Positions 1 to 5,383 of a DNA stretch of 8,035 bases are shown in pieces. This stretch comes from Sulfurovum sp. GTDB lineage: Bacteria; Campylobacterota; Campylobacteria; Campylobacterales; Sulfurovaceae. How positions within the stretch are numbered: position 1 is the first letter of the stretch; the number at the start of each line of letters is the position of its first letter. The position numbers and the translations under genes were made by a program. A model generated the notes under the pieces. It was not told the origin of the DNA. It did not search any database and saw only the letters and a list, made by a program, of their open reading frames with translations. The stretch spans positions 1-8,035 of the forward strand of contig JALWME010000008.1 of the NCBI GenBank assembly GCA_027083995.1. The letters run 5' to 3'.

Positions 1-121
1 CATGTGTATCTACCATCATTTGTTGTGTCGTATGAAGTAATACTTCTGCATAGTTTTGATGCAGGATTGTTACTTTACCACAAAGAGAATTATCTATGGA
101 TAGATGCGTATTGATTTGCAT
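1..121 (-). CDS. 5' end of a gene running off the left edge, possible hotdog-fold (PaaI-like) thioesterase
   Basis: An open frame starts with ATG at 119-121 and stays open for 40 codons to the window edge. The visible protein begins MQINTHLSIDNSLCGK and ends HTTQQMMVDTH, with the next codon beginning with G. The pattern of a short N-terminal helix, a Cys-Gly turn, a beta strand (AEVLLHTT) and then a 'M-V-D-x-H-G' segment resembles the start of small hotdog thioesterases, in which an LVHGG motif normally follows. That motif would lie outside the window, so the assignment is tentative. The ATG follows directly on the TAA of the small Cys-repeat gene, with no clear Shine-Dalgarno, so translation is probably coupled to that gene. 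It is likely the third gene of the hsrA operon. The reading frame is well supported; the function is a guess. Confidence 0.6.
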   Translation of the reverse strand, partial: MQINTHLSIDNSLCGKVTILHQNYAEVLLHTTQQMMVDTH

Positions 122-301
122 TTATTTGCCAGCAGCACACTTGCCAGCAGCACATTTACCTGCTTCACACTTCATCTCAAAAGGTTTAAGTTCTGATGGC
201 TCTGGTTGTTTCTCAAAAACACCTTCTGTATAGAGTATATATGTAAAGATTACTGCAAGTATAGCCACTACTAAAAAAGTATAAAGAAAGAATTTTTTCA
301 T
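122..301 (-). CDS. 59-residue membrane-anchored peptide with C-terminal Cys repeat (CxxGKC)
   Basis: A small gene of 59 codons plus TAA. The ATG at 299-301 is preceded by a strong ribosome binding site (AAGGAAGGG on the minus strand) that overlaps the hsrA stop codon, 9 bases away. The protein starts MKKFF and has one hydrophobic segment at about residues 4-24, either a signal anchor or a signal peptide without an obvious cleavage site. A short Pro/Glu-rich linker follows, then the tail CEAGKCAAGKCAAGK, which places Cys at 45, 50 and 55 in a perfect 5-residue period. The hydrophobic N-terminus suggests the Cys tail lies in the periplasm. The tail recalls the EGKCG repeats of HvfA/bufferin-type copper-binding peptides, but it is shorter, and no DUF692/MNIO modifying enzyme is visible here. 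Metal binding or thiol chemistry is an inference. It lies between hsrA and the edge gene, probably in the same transcript. Confidence 0.8.
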   Translation of the reverse strand: MKKFFLYTFLVVAILAVIFTYILYTEGVFEKQPEPSELKPFEMKCEAGKCAAGKCAAGK

Positions 302-310
302 ATCCCTTCC

Positions 311-970
311 TTAATATGAAAACTTATAGCCACGACGACGTACAGTATGTATCACTTGAAAACCGAGTATACTTTTTAAACGTTTACGTATTTGGTTAAT
401 GGCAACTTCAACAGTATTATCACTTACATACTCAGGCTCTTCCCAAAGAGCATTAATAATCTCATCTTTGGAAAAGACACGCTGTTTACGTAATGCCAAA
501 TATGCTAAAATATCAAATGTTTTACCATTAAGAGAGACTATTTTTTCATCATATTCTATCTTTTTATTGGCTATATCAATGACAAGTTTATCGATGTTTA
601 CCTGTGTCCCAAAAAGATGTCTCATATTTGCCAACACACGTACTGCTATGAGATCTGGATGTTCACAGTGGTCATAGATGACATCATCTACACCCAAAGC
701 AAAGAAAGAAGTTTGCTCTTTGACATTAGAAGTCAACATGATAATCTTTGTTTCACTCTTTTTCTTCTTTACTTCATTGACATAACGTTCTAAAGAAAAC
801 TTAATCCCTTCATCCACAATAATCACTAGCTCATAATGTCTAAAGTCAGTAAAGTTTGTTGCATCGTATAAATCTTTTGCATTGTCTACTATACAAATAA
901 AATACTCATCTAATTCTTTTTCTAATTCTTTGACATACTCGTCACTGAATCCTACTGTTAATATTCTCAT
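311..970 (-). CDS. hsrA: HsrA (HP1043)-type orphan OmpR-family response regulator
   Basis: 219 residues: a receiver-like domain at about 1-118 and a winged-helix DNA-binding domain at about 124-218. The C-terminal part closely resembles what I recall of Helicobacter pylori HP1043/HsrA: ALWEEPE at 175-180, then VEVAINQIRK and TVRRRGYKF near the end, the last being the recognition-helix/wing region. The receiver lacks the phosphorylation residues. The acidic pair after beta 1 is replaced by Gly-Phe (7-8), the acceptor position at the end of beta 3 is Val52 (an Asp follows one place later), and the conserved beta-5 Lys position is Asp100. Like HP1043 it should therefore act without phosphorylation and without a partner kinase; none is adjacent. 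In H. pylori the homologue is essential and controls housekeeping and redox-related genes. The start is ATG at 968-970 with a modest GGAAT-type ribosome binding site. It heads a probable operon with the Cys-repeat peptide. The degenerate receiver also separates it from the Campylobacter CosR name, which covers the same family. Confidence 0.85.
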   Translation of the reverse strand: MRILTVGFSDEYVKELEKELDEYFICIVDNAKDLYDATNFTDFRHYELVIIVDEGIKFSLERYVNEVKKKKSETKIIMLTSNVKEQTSFFALGVDDVIYDHCEHPDLIAVRVLANMRHLFGTQVNIDKLVIDIANKKIEYDEKIVSLNGKTFDILAYLALRKQRVFSKDEIINALWEEPEYVSDNTVEVAINQIRKRLKSILGFQVIHTVRRRGYKFSY

Positions 971-1033
971 TTGATTCCATTTCCAAAAAACACAAAACTT
1001 AAAGTTTTTCGGCTTTTTGTATTTATTAGCGTA

Positions 1034-1039
1034 TTTATA
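1034..1039 (-). promoter_or_regulatory. Candidate hsrA -10 box, proximal
   Basis: TATAAA on the minus strand (within GGTATAAATACG), 64 bases upstream of the hsrA start codon, behind an AT-rich tract. Inverted arms TTTTCGG (1006-1012) and CCGAAAA (1040-1046) flank it, so a dimeric protein bound there would cover the promoter. It is an alternative or an addition to the box at 1113-1118. Confidence 0.35.
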
Positions 1040-1112
1040 CCGAAAAGTACCTTATTTAAAAATAAAAGTAGATTTTACTTTTCTTAATAAATATGCTATT
1101 TTTCAAACGTAG

Positions 1113-1144
1113 AGTATAGTGAAAAATTGTCACATAATTGTCAA
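1113..1144 (-). promoter_or_regulatory. Candidate hsrA promoter, distal
   Basis: On the minus strand a TTGACA hexamer (1139-1144) lies upstream of a TATACT box (1113-1118). The 20-bp spacing is too long for a classical sigma-70 promoter, but -35 boxes are weakly conserved in Campylobacterota, where an AT-rich upstream tract usually suffices. The hsrA start codon is about 140 bp downstream. The direct repeat at 1125-1143 lies between and over these boxes, as an operator would. The call rests on pattern only. Confidence 0.35.
1125..1143 (-). repeat. 8-bp direct repeat with 11-bp period, possible regulator site
   Basis: AATTGTCA occurs at 1125-1132 and again at 1136-1143 (TGACAATT on the minus strand), exactly 11 bp apart, about one helical turn. 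OmpR-family winged-helix regulators commonly bind such tandem half-sites head to tail. The position upstream of hsrA makes autoregulation plausible. The half-site is not the TTTAAG-like motif I recall for H. pylori HP1043, so the binding protein is uncertain. Confidence 0.4.
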
Positions 1145-1257
1145 AAAACATCTTTTATAAACAAGATAGCCTTACTGAGCCCATACCTTTGACTAAAACT
1201 ACTTCTATTTTTTGTATGGTGGTTAGGTTGCTTTTCATTTAAGCTTAACTTTCTAAT

Positions 1258-1350
1258 TTAACCATTAAGGCAGATAACCACATAAAAGTCAATATCACTC
1301 TTCTGTGTCCATGTACCTTTGGCATAAGAGCCAAAAAGACCAATCTTTTC
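1258..1350 (-). pseudogene. Relic of an MNT-type minimal nucleotidyltransferase gene
   Basis: On the minus strand a 30-codon frame bounded by stops on both sides encodes EKIGLFGSYAKGTWTQKSDI followed by DFYVVICLNG and TAA (1258-1260). This is the signature core of minimal nucleotidyltransferases: the G-S-x-A-x-G loop followed by S-D-I-D-F with the two catalytic Asp residues. The in-frame TAA at 1351-1353 removes the N-terminal helix, and the C-terminal half, with the third catalytic Asp, is missing after the TAA. No start codon or ribosome binding site fits. MNT proteins normally pair with a HEPN protein as a toxin-antitoxin module; I find no HEPN gene or remnant in 971-1257. The fragment begins 13 bases after the YgiT-type gene's stop codon. 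It is almost certainly non-functional. Confidence 0.75.
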
Positions 1351-1363
1351 TTATTTTATCTAA

Positions 1364-1597
1364 CTAAGCAACACTCAACTGATAATCACGAATATCTACC
1401 TTAACTCCACTCTCTACAATCTCTCTACTTTTTTGTAAAATTGCAGAAGTAACTTCCCCTTTAACATACTTTTCACCACAATTATCACAAACCCTTGCAG
1501 GAACATGTTGAAAAACAATAGTTGCTCCATTTTTCTCTAATGTAATAGTTGTAAAACCATCAATAGTTTCACCATGTTTACAAATTGTACATTTCAT
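1364..1597 (-). CDS. YgiT-type zinc-finger protein (MqsA N-terminal-like), orphan antitoxin
   Basis: 77 residues with two CxxC zinc-binding pairs, Cys3/Cys6 and Cys37/Cys40, in the arrangement typical of the YgiT/MqsA-type zinc-finger family: MKCTIC at the start, a strand-rich segment, then VPARVCDNCGEKYV. The C-terminal part (about 46-77) is the short helical tail found in stand-alone members; the helix-turn-helix domain of full MqsA is absent. Such small proteins are usually encoded just downstream of a DUF4258 or MqsR-like toxin and presumably neutralise it. Here only the 3' end of a DUF4258-like gene remains directly upstream, its TAA separated from this ATG by a single base. The ribosome binding site AGAAAGG lies in the remnant's last codons. 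The gene itself looks intact, so it may persist after toxin loss or be newly decaying. How it is now expressed is unclear. Confidence 0.8.
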   Translation of the reverse strand: MKCTICKHGETIDGFTTITLEKNGATIVFQHVPARVCDNCGEKYVKGEVTSAILQKSREIVESGVKVDIRDYQLSVA

Positions 1598-1598
1598 T

Positions 1599-1673
1599 TT
1601 AGACCTTTCTTGTTTTTAAATCTTTTTGCCATTTAGTTAAGCTTGGCTTGTACGCTGTAATAACAATAACATT
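1599..1673 (-). pseudogene. 3'-end remnant of a DUF4258-family (toxin-like) gene
   Basis: Directly upstream of the YgiT-type gene, 24 codons and a TAA encode NVIVITAYKPSLTKWQKDLK followed by TRKV. The pattern 'V-I-T-A-Y-x-P-x-x-x-x-W-x-x-D-x-K-T-R' matches the C-terminal end of small DUF4258 proteins, which are commonly encoded just before YgiT-type zinc fingers. The rest of the gene (about 60-70 residues in intact members) is missing: 21 bases further upstream is the cmoB stop codon. The frame happens to be the same as cmoB, so it is open from that stop onward, but no start codon is present. I infer a deletion that joined the 3' end of this gene to the region just after cmoB. Confidence 0.7.
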
Positions 1674-1694
1674 AGTTAAAATATTATAGCACAA

Positions 1695-2594
1695 TTACTT
1701 TATCGCTTTAATATAGACCCTTTTAGGTGCAGGATACCCCTCGACTGTTTTGGTTTTGTCACTTGGATCAAGATAGTCTTCTAGGCTTTGTGTGTCTATC
1801 CACTCTGTCTTTCTCTGCTCTTTGGCTTCAGTAACCATGGTCTCCAAAACTTCCACACTCTCAAACCCTGCTCTAGTACACCAGTTAATAAGTGCAGGAA
1901 CAGTAGGGATAAAATAGATATTGGGTATTTTAGAGTAACGGTCTTTAGGGGTCAAACACATTTCACCCTCACCATCTATCATAAAGGTATCCAAAATGAG
2001 TTCTCCGCCTTTATTTAGTCCTTTAAAAAGAGACTTGAGCATAGCCACAGGGTCTGACCTGTGGTAGAGAACCCCCAAACAAAAAAGTGTATCGAACTTA
2101 TGTTCATAAAACGCTACATGCTCGACACCAAGTAGCTCATAGACAATATCTGATTGTATAAAATGATTGAGAAACTGAAACTGCGAATAGTAAATAGCCG
2201 AGGGGTCAAAGCCTATGAGTTTCTTTGGCTGATGCGAAAGCATTCTAAAAAGATAGTACCCATTGTTACATCCAATATCGCCTACTATTTTATCTTTCAA
2301 ATCAAAATGAGGTTCTAATAAATTGTATTTGATTTGGCTTTGCCACTCAGAATCAATAAAAAGATCATTCATCCCAAATGGACCTTTACGCCATGGTTTC
2401 ATCAGTAATGCTGTCTCTTTTATCTGAAGAGCATCTTCAGCAGACAAGTTGGGAATATCTATTTCTACCCTGTCTCCTAACTTAATTTGCACATTATCAT
2501 AAAGAGGCAGTGCTTTAATCGCCTCTTGATAGGGTACAATATTCTTCCACGTTAACCATTTTTTTCGCTCTTCACGAAGGAGATTCAAATCCAT
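1695..2594 (-). CDS. cmoB: CmoB, tRNA U34 carboxymethyltransferase
   Basis: 299 residues, slightly shorter than the roughly 320 of the E. coli protein, the difference lying in the N-terminal region. CmoB transfers a carboxymethyl group from carboxy-S-adenosylmethionine (made by CmoA) to 5-hydroxyuridine at tRNA position 34, the last step in making cmo5U, which widens wobble decoding. Family hallmarks seen: MKPWRKGPF at 65-73 with IDSEWQS shortly after, the nucleotide-binding loop VGDIGCNNGYY at 104-114, GFDPS at 128-132, LGVLYHRSDP at 173-182, PKDRYSKIPNIYFIP at 216-230, and a C-terminal TEWIDTQSLEDYLDPSD...TVEGYPAPKR signature at 263-292. The start ATG follows immediately on the cyclophilin TAG with no clear ribosome binding site, implying translational coupling. 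No cmoA is present in this window. Confidence 0.95.
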   Translation of the reverse strand: MDLNLLREERKKWLTWKNIVPYQEAIKALPLYDNVQIKLGDRVEIDIPNLSAEDALQIKETALLMKPWRKGPFGMNDLFIDSEWQSQIKYNLLEPHFDLKDKIVGDIGCNNGYYLFRMLSHQPKKLIGFDPSAIYYSQFQFLNHFIQSDIVYELLGVEHVAFYEHKFDTLFCLGVLYHRSDPVAMLKSLFKGLNKGGELILDTFMIDGEGEMCLTPKDRYSKIPNIYFIPTVPALINWCTRAGFESVEVLETMVTEAKEQRKTEWIDTQSLEDYLDPSDKTKTVEGYPAPKRVYIKAIK

Positions 2595-3167
2595 CTATTT
2601 TTTGATGTAAACTTTCTTCATAGTTTGAGGGAAGAGTGGTTTATTTGAGCCATGTGCTACCGATACATTTTCTATCTTCCTTACTACATCTTGTCCTCTG
2701 ATAACTTCTCCAAAGATAGTATGTTTACCATTAAGCCATTCTGTAGGTGCTAGTGTGATAAAAAACTGACTGCCATTTGTTTTGGGACCACGGTTTGCCA
2801 TAGCTAGTAACATTGGTCTATCAAATACCACTCCCTTTGCAAACTCATCTTCAAAATTCTTCTTCCAGATAGACTCACCTGCTCTACCTGTACCTGTAGG
2901 GTCACCACCTTGAATCATAAATCCTTTGATGACTCTATGAAAAATGATGCCATCATAATAACCATTTTTGGCATGTGTCATAAAGTTTTCTACCGCTTTA
3001 GGTGCCACGTTTGGATAGAGTTTTACTTCTATCTTGCCTACATTGGTCTCTATCACCACAATAGGTGCTTTCTCTTTTGTCACTTGTGTTGCTTCTTTTT
3101 TAATTGCCTCTGCATTTGCTCCAAAGTTCAACCCTAATACAAGCAATCCTATCAATATCTTATTCAT
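2595..3167 (-). CDS. Periplasmic cyclophilin-type peptidyl-prolyl cis-trans isomerase
   Basis: 190 residues. The first 19 form a Sec signal peptide ([19 protein letters not shown], cleavage after ANA), so the enzyme should act in the periplasm, catalysing proline isomerisation during folding of exported proteins. The cyclophilin domain spans about 36-189. Active-site residues of the family are visible: FHRVI with Arg78, [11 protein letters not shown] from 84 with Gln86, SQFFIT at 133-138, and [10 protein letters not shown] at 144-153 with Trp144 and His149. The last corresponds to the cyclosporin-contact Trp of human cyclophilin A, as in many bacterial homologues. The ribosome binding site AAGGA lies 8 bases before ATG 3165-3167. 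The gene is separated from rny by 59 bases and abuts cmoB as TAG-ATG. Whether to call it ppiA or ppiB cannot be decided from sequence alone. Confidence 0.92.
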   Translation of the reverse strand: MNKILIGLLVLGLNFGANAEAIKKEATQVTKEKAPIVVIETNVGKIEVKLYPNVAPKAVENFMTHAKNGYYDGIIFHRVIKGFMIQGGDPTGTGRAGESIWKKNFEDEFAKGVVFDRPMLLAMANRGPKTNGSQFFITLAPTEWLNGKHTIFGEVIRGQDVVRKIENVSVAHGSNKPLFPQTMKKVYIKK

Positions 3168-3226
3168 TTTTCTATCCTTATAATGTCATTAATTTTATTC
3201 ATCTGTAAGTATAACTAGCTTTTCAT

Positions 3227-4750
3227 TTACTTAGCATAACTCGTAGCTCTTACTTCTCGTATAACATTGACTTTTATTGCCCCTGGGTACTGCACTTTTT
3301 CCTGAATCTCATTGGCTATCTCTTTACTTAAGAGTACTGCCTCATTGTCTGACATCTTTTTGGCATTTACCATAACGCGTATCTCACGTCCCGCATTGAT
3401 GGCATATGCCTTTGTAACGTACTCTTTTGAAGTGGCTATCTCTTCTACTTCTTTGACACGCTTTGTAAAACTCTCCAAAACTTCACGTCTCGCACCTGGT
3501 CTGGCAGCTGAGAGCTTATCTGCTGCACATACAGCGGCACTTTCGACAGAGTCTGGCTCTTCATGTCCATGGTGTGCAAGTATCGCGTTGATTACAGAAG
3601 GATGTTCTCCATGTTTTCTACACAAATCCACCCCTATATCTACATGCGATCCTCCCATATCTTGTGTCAGTGCTTTGCCTATATCATGGAGTAGTCCAGC
3701 ACGTAAAGCCAGTTTTTCATCTCCACCCATCTCTGCTGCCATCACACGTGCAAGTTTGGCTACTTCTAGGGTATGTGCTAAAGCATTTTGACCATACGAT
3801 GCTCTATACTTCATACGCCCAAGCAGGGTCACTAACTCTTCATGCATAGGAAAAAGTCCTAAATCTATAAGAATATTTTCTCCCTCTTCATAGGTTTTTT
3901 GTTCAAACTCAGCCTGTACTTTTTCATGTACCTCTTCTATACGTCCAGGATGTATACGTCCATCTTCTACAAGAATTTCTATGACACGTGTAGCGATGGC
4001 TCTTCTATAAAGATTAAACGAACTTATCAGTATAACTCCTGGTGTTTCATCTACCACAATATCTACCCCCAAAAGCATCTCCAGAGTTTTAATATTTCGT
4101 CCCTCTTTACCTATAATACGCCCCTTATGTTCATCGCTAGGAAGATTTACAAGGTTAATCAGCCTCTCACCTGCAAAATCACCTGCATAACGTGTAACCG
4201 CCTGAGATAAAATATAGTTTGCCTTTTTTTCACCTTCATTTTTAGCCTCTTGTTCATATTTTCGTACGATACTTGCTACTTCTGCACGGCTTTGCTCTTC
4301 TACTCTTTTCAAAATATACGTTTTGGCCTCATCCTTTGTCAGGGAAGCCACATTTTGCATCTTCTGTATCGTACGGTTAATCTCTTCTTGCTTTTTGGAT
4401 TCAAGGCTCTCTAAGCGAGACTCTTTTTGACGAAGATTTTCTTCTAATCGTGCCAAATCTTCTTCTCTTTGCGTCAATGCTTTTGACTGTATAATAAGGT
4501 CACGATTACGTTCATCTACCTTTGCTACACGATTTTGAAACGCTTGTTCTTGGGCTATTTCATTTTCTTTTATCTTGACATGTGCTTCTTTAAGTAAAAG
4601 TTCTGCTTCATGTTCTATGGCTTTGGCTTTGGCTTTAACCTCCAGTTCAATATGTGCAAAACTGTTTTTGGCTGCACTCTTTGTCCACAGGTAAGCCATA
4701 CCAGCACCAGTCACAACACCTGCCATGCCTGCCAGTATGGTACTCAACAT
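3227..4750 (-). CDS. rny: Ribonuclease Y
   Basis: 507 residues from the start chosen here. RNase Y is a membrane-anchored endoribonuclease that initiates mRNA decay. Counting from this start: one transmembrane helix at about 4-22, a long charged coiled coil at about 35-175, a KH RNA-binding domain with GRIIGKEGRNIKTLE at 210-224, and an HD domain with HTLEVAKLA from 326 and LHDIGKA at 354-360, followed by SHVDIG and HHGHEEP, which supply further metal-binding His/Asp residues. The longest frame begins with an ATG at 4772-4774, but that ATG has no ribosome binding site. The ATG at 4748-4750 follows AAAGGAG with a 5-base spacer and begins MLSTILAG directly before the membrane helix. The gene lies 36 bases after the folate cyclo-ligase and is probably transcribed with it. 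Confidence 0.95.
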   Translation of the reverse strand: MLSTILAGMAGVVTGAGMAYLWTKSAAKNSFAHIELEVKAKAKAIEHEAELLLKEAHVKIKENEIAQEQAFQNRVAKVDERNRDLIIQSKALTQREEDLARLEENLRQKESRLESLESKKQEEINRTIQKMQNVASLTKDEAKTYILKRVEEQSRAEVASIVRKYEQEAKNEGEKKANYILSQAVTRYAGDFAGERLINLVNLPSDEHKGRIIGKEGRNIKTLEMLLGVDIVVDETPGVILISSFNLYRRAIATRVIEILVEDGRIHPGRIEEVHEKVQAEFEQKTYEEGENILIDLGLFPMHEELVTLLGRMKYRASYGQNALAHTLEVAKLARVMAAEMGGDEKLALRAGLLHDIGKALTQDMGGSHVDIGVDLCRKHGEHPSVINAILAHHGHEEPDSVESAAVCAADKLSAARPGARREVLESFTKRVKEVEEIATSKEYVTKAYAINAGREIRVMVNAKKMSDNEAVLLSKEIANEIQEKVQYPGAIKVNVIREVRATSYAK

Positions 4751-4755
4751 ACTTT

Positions 4756-4762
4756 CTCCTTT
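4756..4762 (-). promoter_or_regulatory. Ribosome binding site that fixes the rny start
   Basis: AAAGGAG on the minus strand, five bases before ATG 4748-4750. It lies downstream of the alternative ATG at 4772-4774, so it can serve only the inner start. Confidence 0.8.
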
Positions 4763-4786
4763 TATGCCGTTCATACTGTGACAAGA

Positions 4787-5356
4787 TTATGCAGTAATAA
4801 GTAAATCTGCCTTAATATCATGATAATCTGTCACTATCTTTTTGCTATAACACAACTCACGTGCTACAAAAACGACTTTATTTATATTGTTCTGGTTCTT
4901 TTCAAAAAATCTATCGTACATCCCCTTGCCAAACCCTACGCGTCTTCGCGTAGCATCTGTCCCTACGATAGGTACAATAGCCAAATCTATATTTTTTATT
5001 CTATATTGCTTTGAATCTTTTGGTTCTTTAATACCAAACTGTTTTTGATACAGAGGTAATCTATATTTTACCAATCTAAAACTTTTACCTTCCATAAATG
5101 GCACATAGAGATACTTCTTTTCTTTTCTTAGTTGCAAGATAAGCGGGTAGAGATTAACTTCCATTTTAAGTGGTAAATAGAGTAGTATAACCCTAGAATC
5201 ACTCTCTTGTATAAATTGATACAAACGTTCCAAAACTATCTTGTCTTTTTTGTAACTACCAAGTATACTTACTTTTTTCAAACGCTTTAAACACGCATTG
5301 CGAAAAACTTTTTTACTGTTCTTGTTTTTACTGTCGCTCTTTAATATAACTTCCAT
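4787..5356 (-). CDS. 5-formyltetrahydrofolate cyclo-ligase family protein
   Basis: 189 residues, the usual size. The enzyme (5,10-methenyltetrahydrofolate synthetase) uses ATP to convert 5-formyltetrahydrofolate to 5,10-methenyltetrahydrofolate in cytosolic one-carbon metabolism. Family features: a basic N-terminal helix with FRNACLKRLKK at 18-28, LPLKMEVNLYPLI at 61-73, GIKEP at 108-112, and the phosphate-binding signature VGFGKGMYDRFF at 140-151, with Met in place of the commoner Tyr in GKGYYDR. The start ATG 5354-5356 has only a weak AGAG ribosome binding site. A TATAAT box at 5384-5389 on the same strand would give a leader of about 20 bases. It is the first gene of the minus-strand cluster with rny, the cyclophilin gene and cmoB. 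The same neighbour pair (rny next to this family) is, from memory, found in Campylobacter jejuni. Confidence 0.9.
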   Translation of the reverse strand: MEVILKSDSKNKNSKKVFRNACLKRLKKVSILGSYKKDKIVLERLYQFIQESDSRVILLYLPLKMEVNLYPLILQLRKEKKYLYVPFMEGKSFRLVKYRLPLYQKQFGIKEPKDSKQYRIKNIDLAIVPIVGTDATRRRVGFGKGMYDRFFEKNQNNINKVVFVARELCYSKKIVTDYHDIKADLLITA

Positions 5357-5371
5357 TTAGTGCTCTTTTGG

Positions 5372-5377
5372 TATAAT
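5372..5377 (+). promoter_or_regulatory. -10 box for the lipoprotein-ftsY operon
   Basis: A perfect TATAAT preceded by TG one base upstream (TGGTATAAT), an extended -10 element. Transcription would begin near 5384, about 28 bases before the GTG start of the lipoprotein gene. No good -35 hexamer is seen, as is common in Campylobacterota. Confidence 0.65.
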
Positions 5378-5383
5378 CTAGCC

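Larger units (their letters stand above)
971..1257. other. 287-bp non-coding stretch upstream of hsrA
   Basis: No reading frame with a credible start, ribosome binding site or recognisable protein is seen here on either strand. The longest minus-strand candidate, starting at about 1235, has 27 codons and resembles nothing I know. The DNA is very AT-rich. It holds the probable hsrA promoter region: -10-like boxes at 1113-1118 and 1034-1039, an 11-bp-spaced direct repeat at 1125-1143, an inverted repeat (arms 1006-1012 and 1040-1046) around the second box, and a short AAAACTT-A-AAGTTTT palindrome at 994-1008. Its left part probably forms the hsrA 5' leader. Its right part borders the decayed nucleotidyltransferase relic and may include further unrecognisable debris. 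Confidence 0.6.

Noticed and set aside
994..1008. AAAACTT-A-AAGTTTT palindrome upstream of hsrA as an intrinsic terminator
   Set aside because: The stem is almost entirely A-T with a one-base loop, cannot form a stable hairpin, and lies between a promoter-like box and its gene.
1181..1219. CCATAC/GTATGG inverted repeat as a terminator or mobile element end
   Set aside because: Only six bases pair across a 27-base loop, with no U-tract, target duplication or transposase nearby; expected by chance in DNA of this composition.
1155..1235. Minus-strand 27-codon frame starting MKSNLTTIQK
   Set aside because: No ribosome binding site, no recognisable motif, and length within chance; could be debris but is not supportable.
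1633..1679. TTAGTTAA repeated at 1633-1640 and 1672-1679 as deletion or attachment-site repeats
   Set aside because: An 8-base A/T-only word can recur by chance here, and the first copy lies within the toxin remnant's coding frame.
3312..3791. Long plus-strand open frame inside rny
   Set aside because: It is the antisense shadow of the well-supported RNase Y gene, with no start signal or domain of its own.
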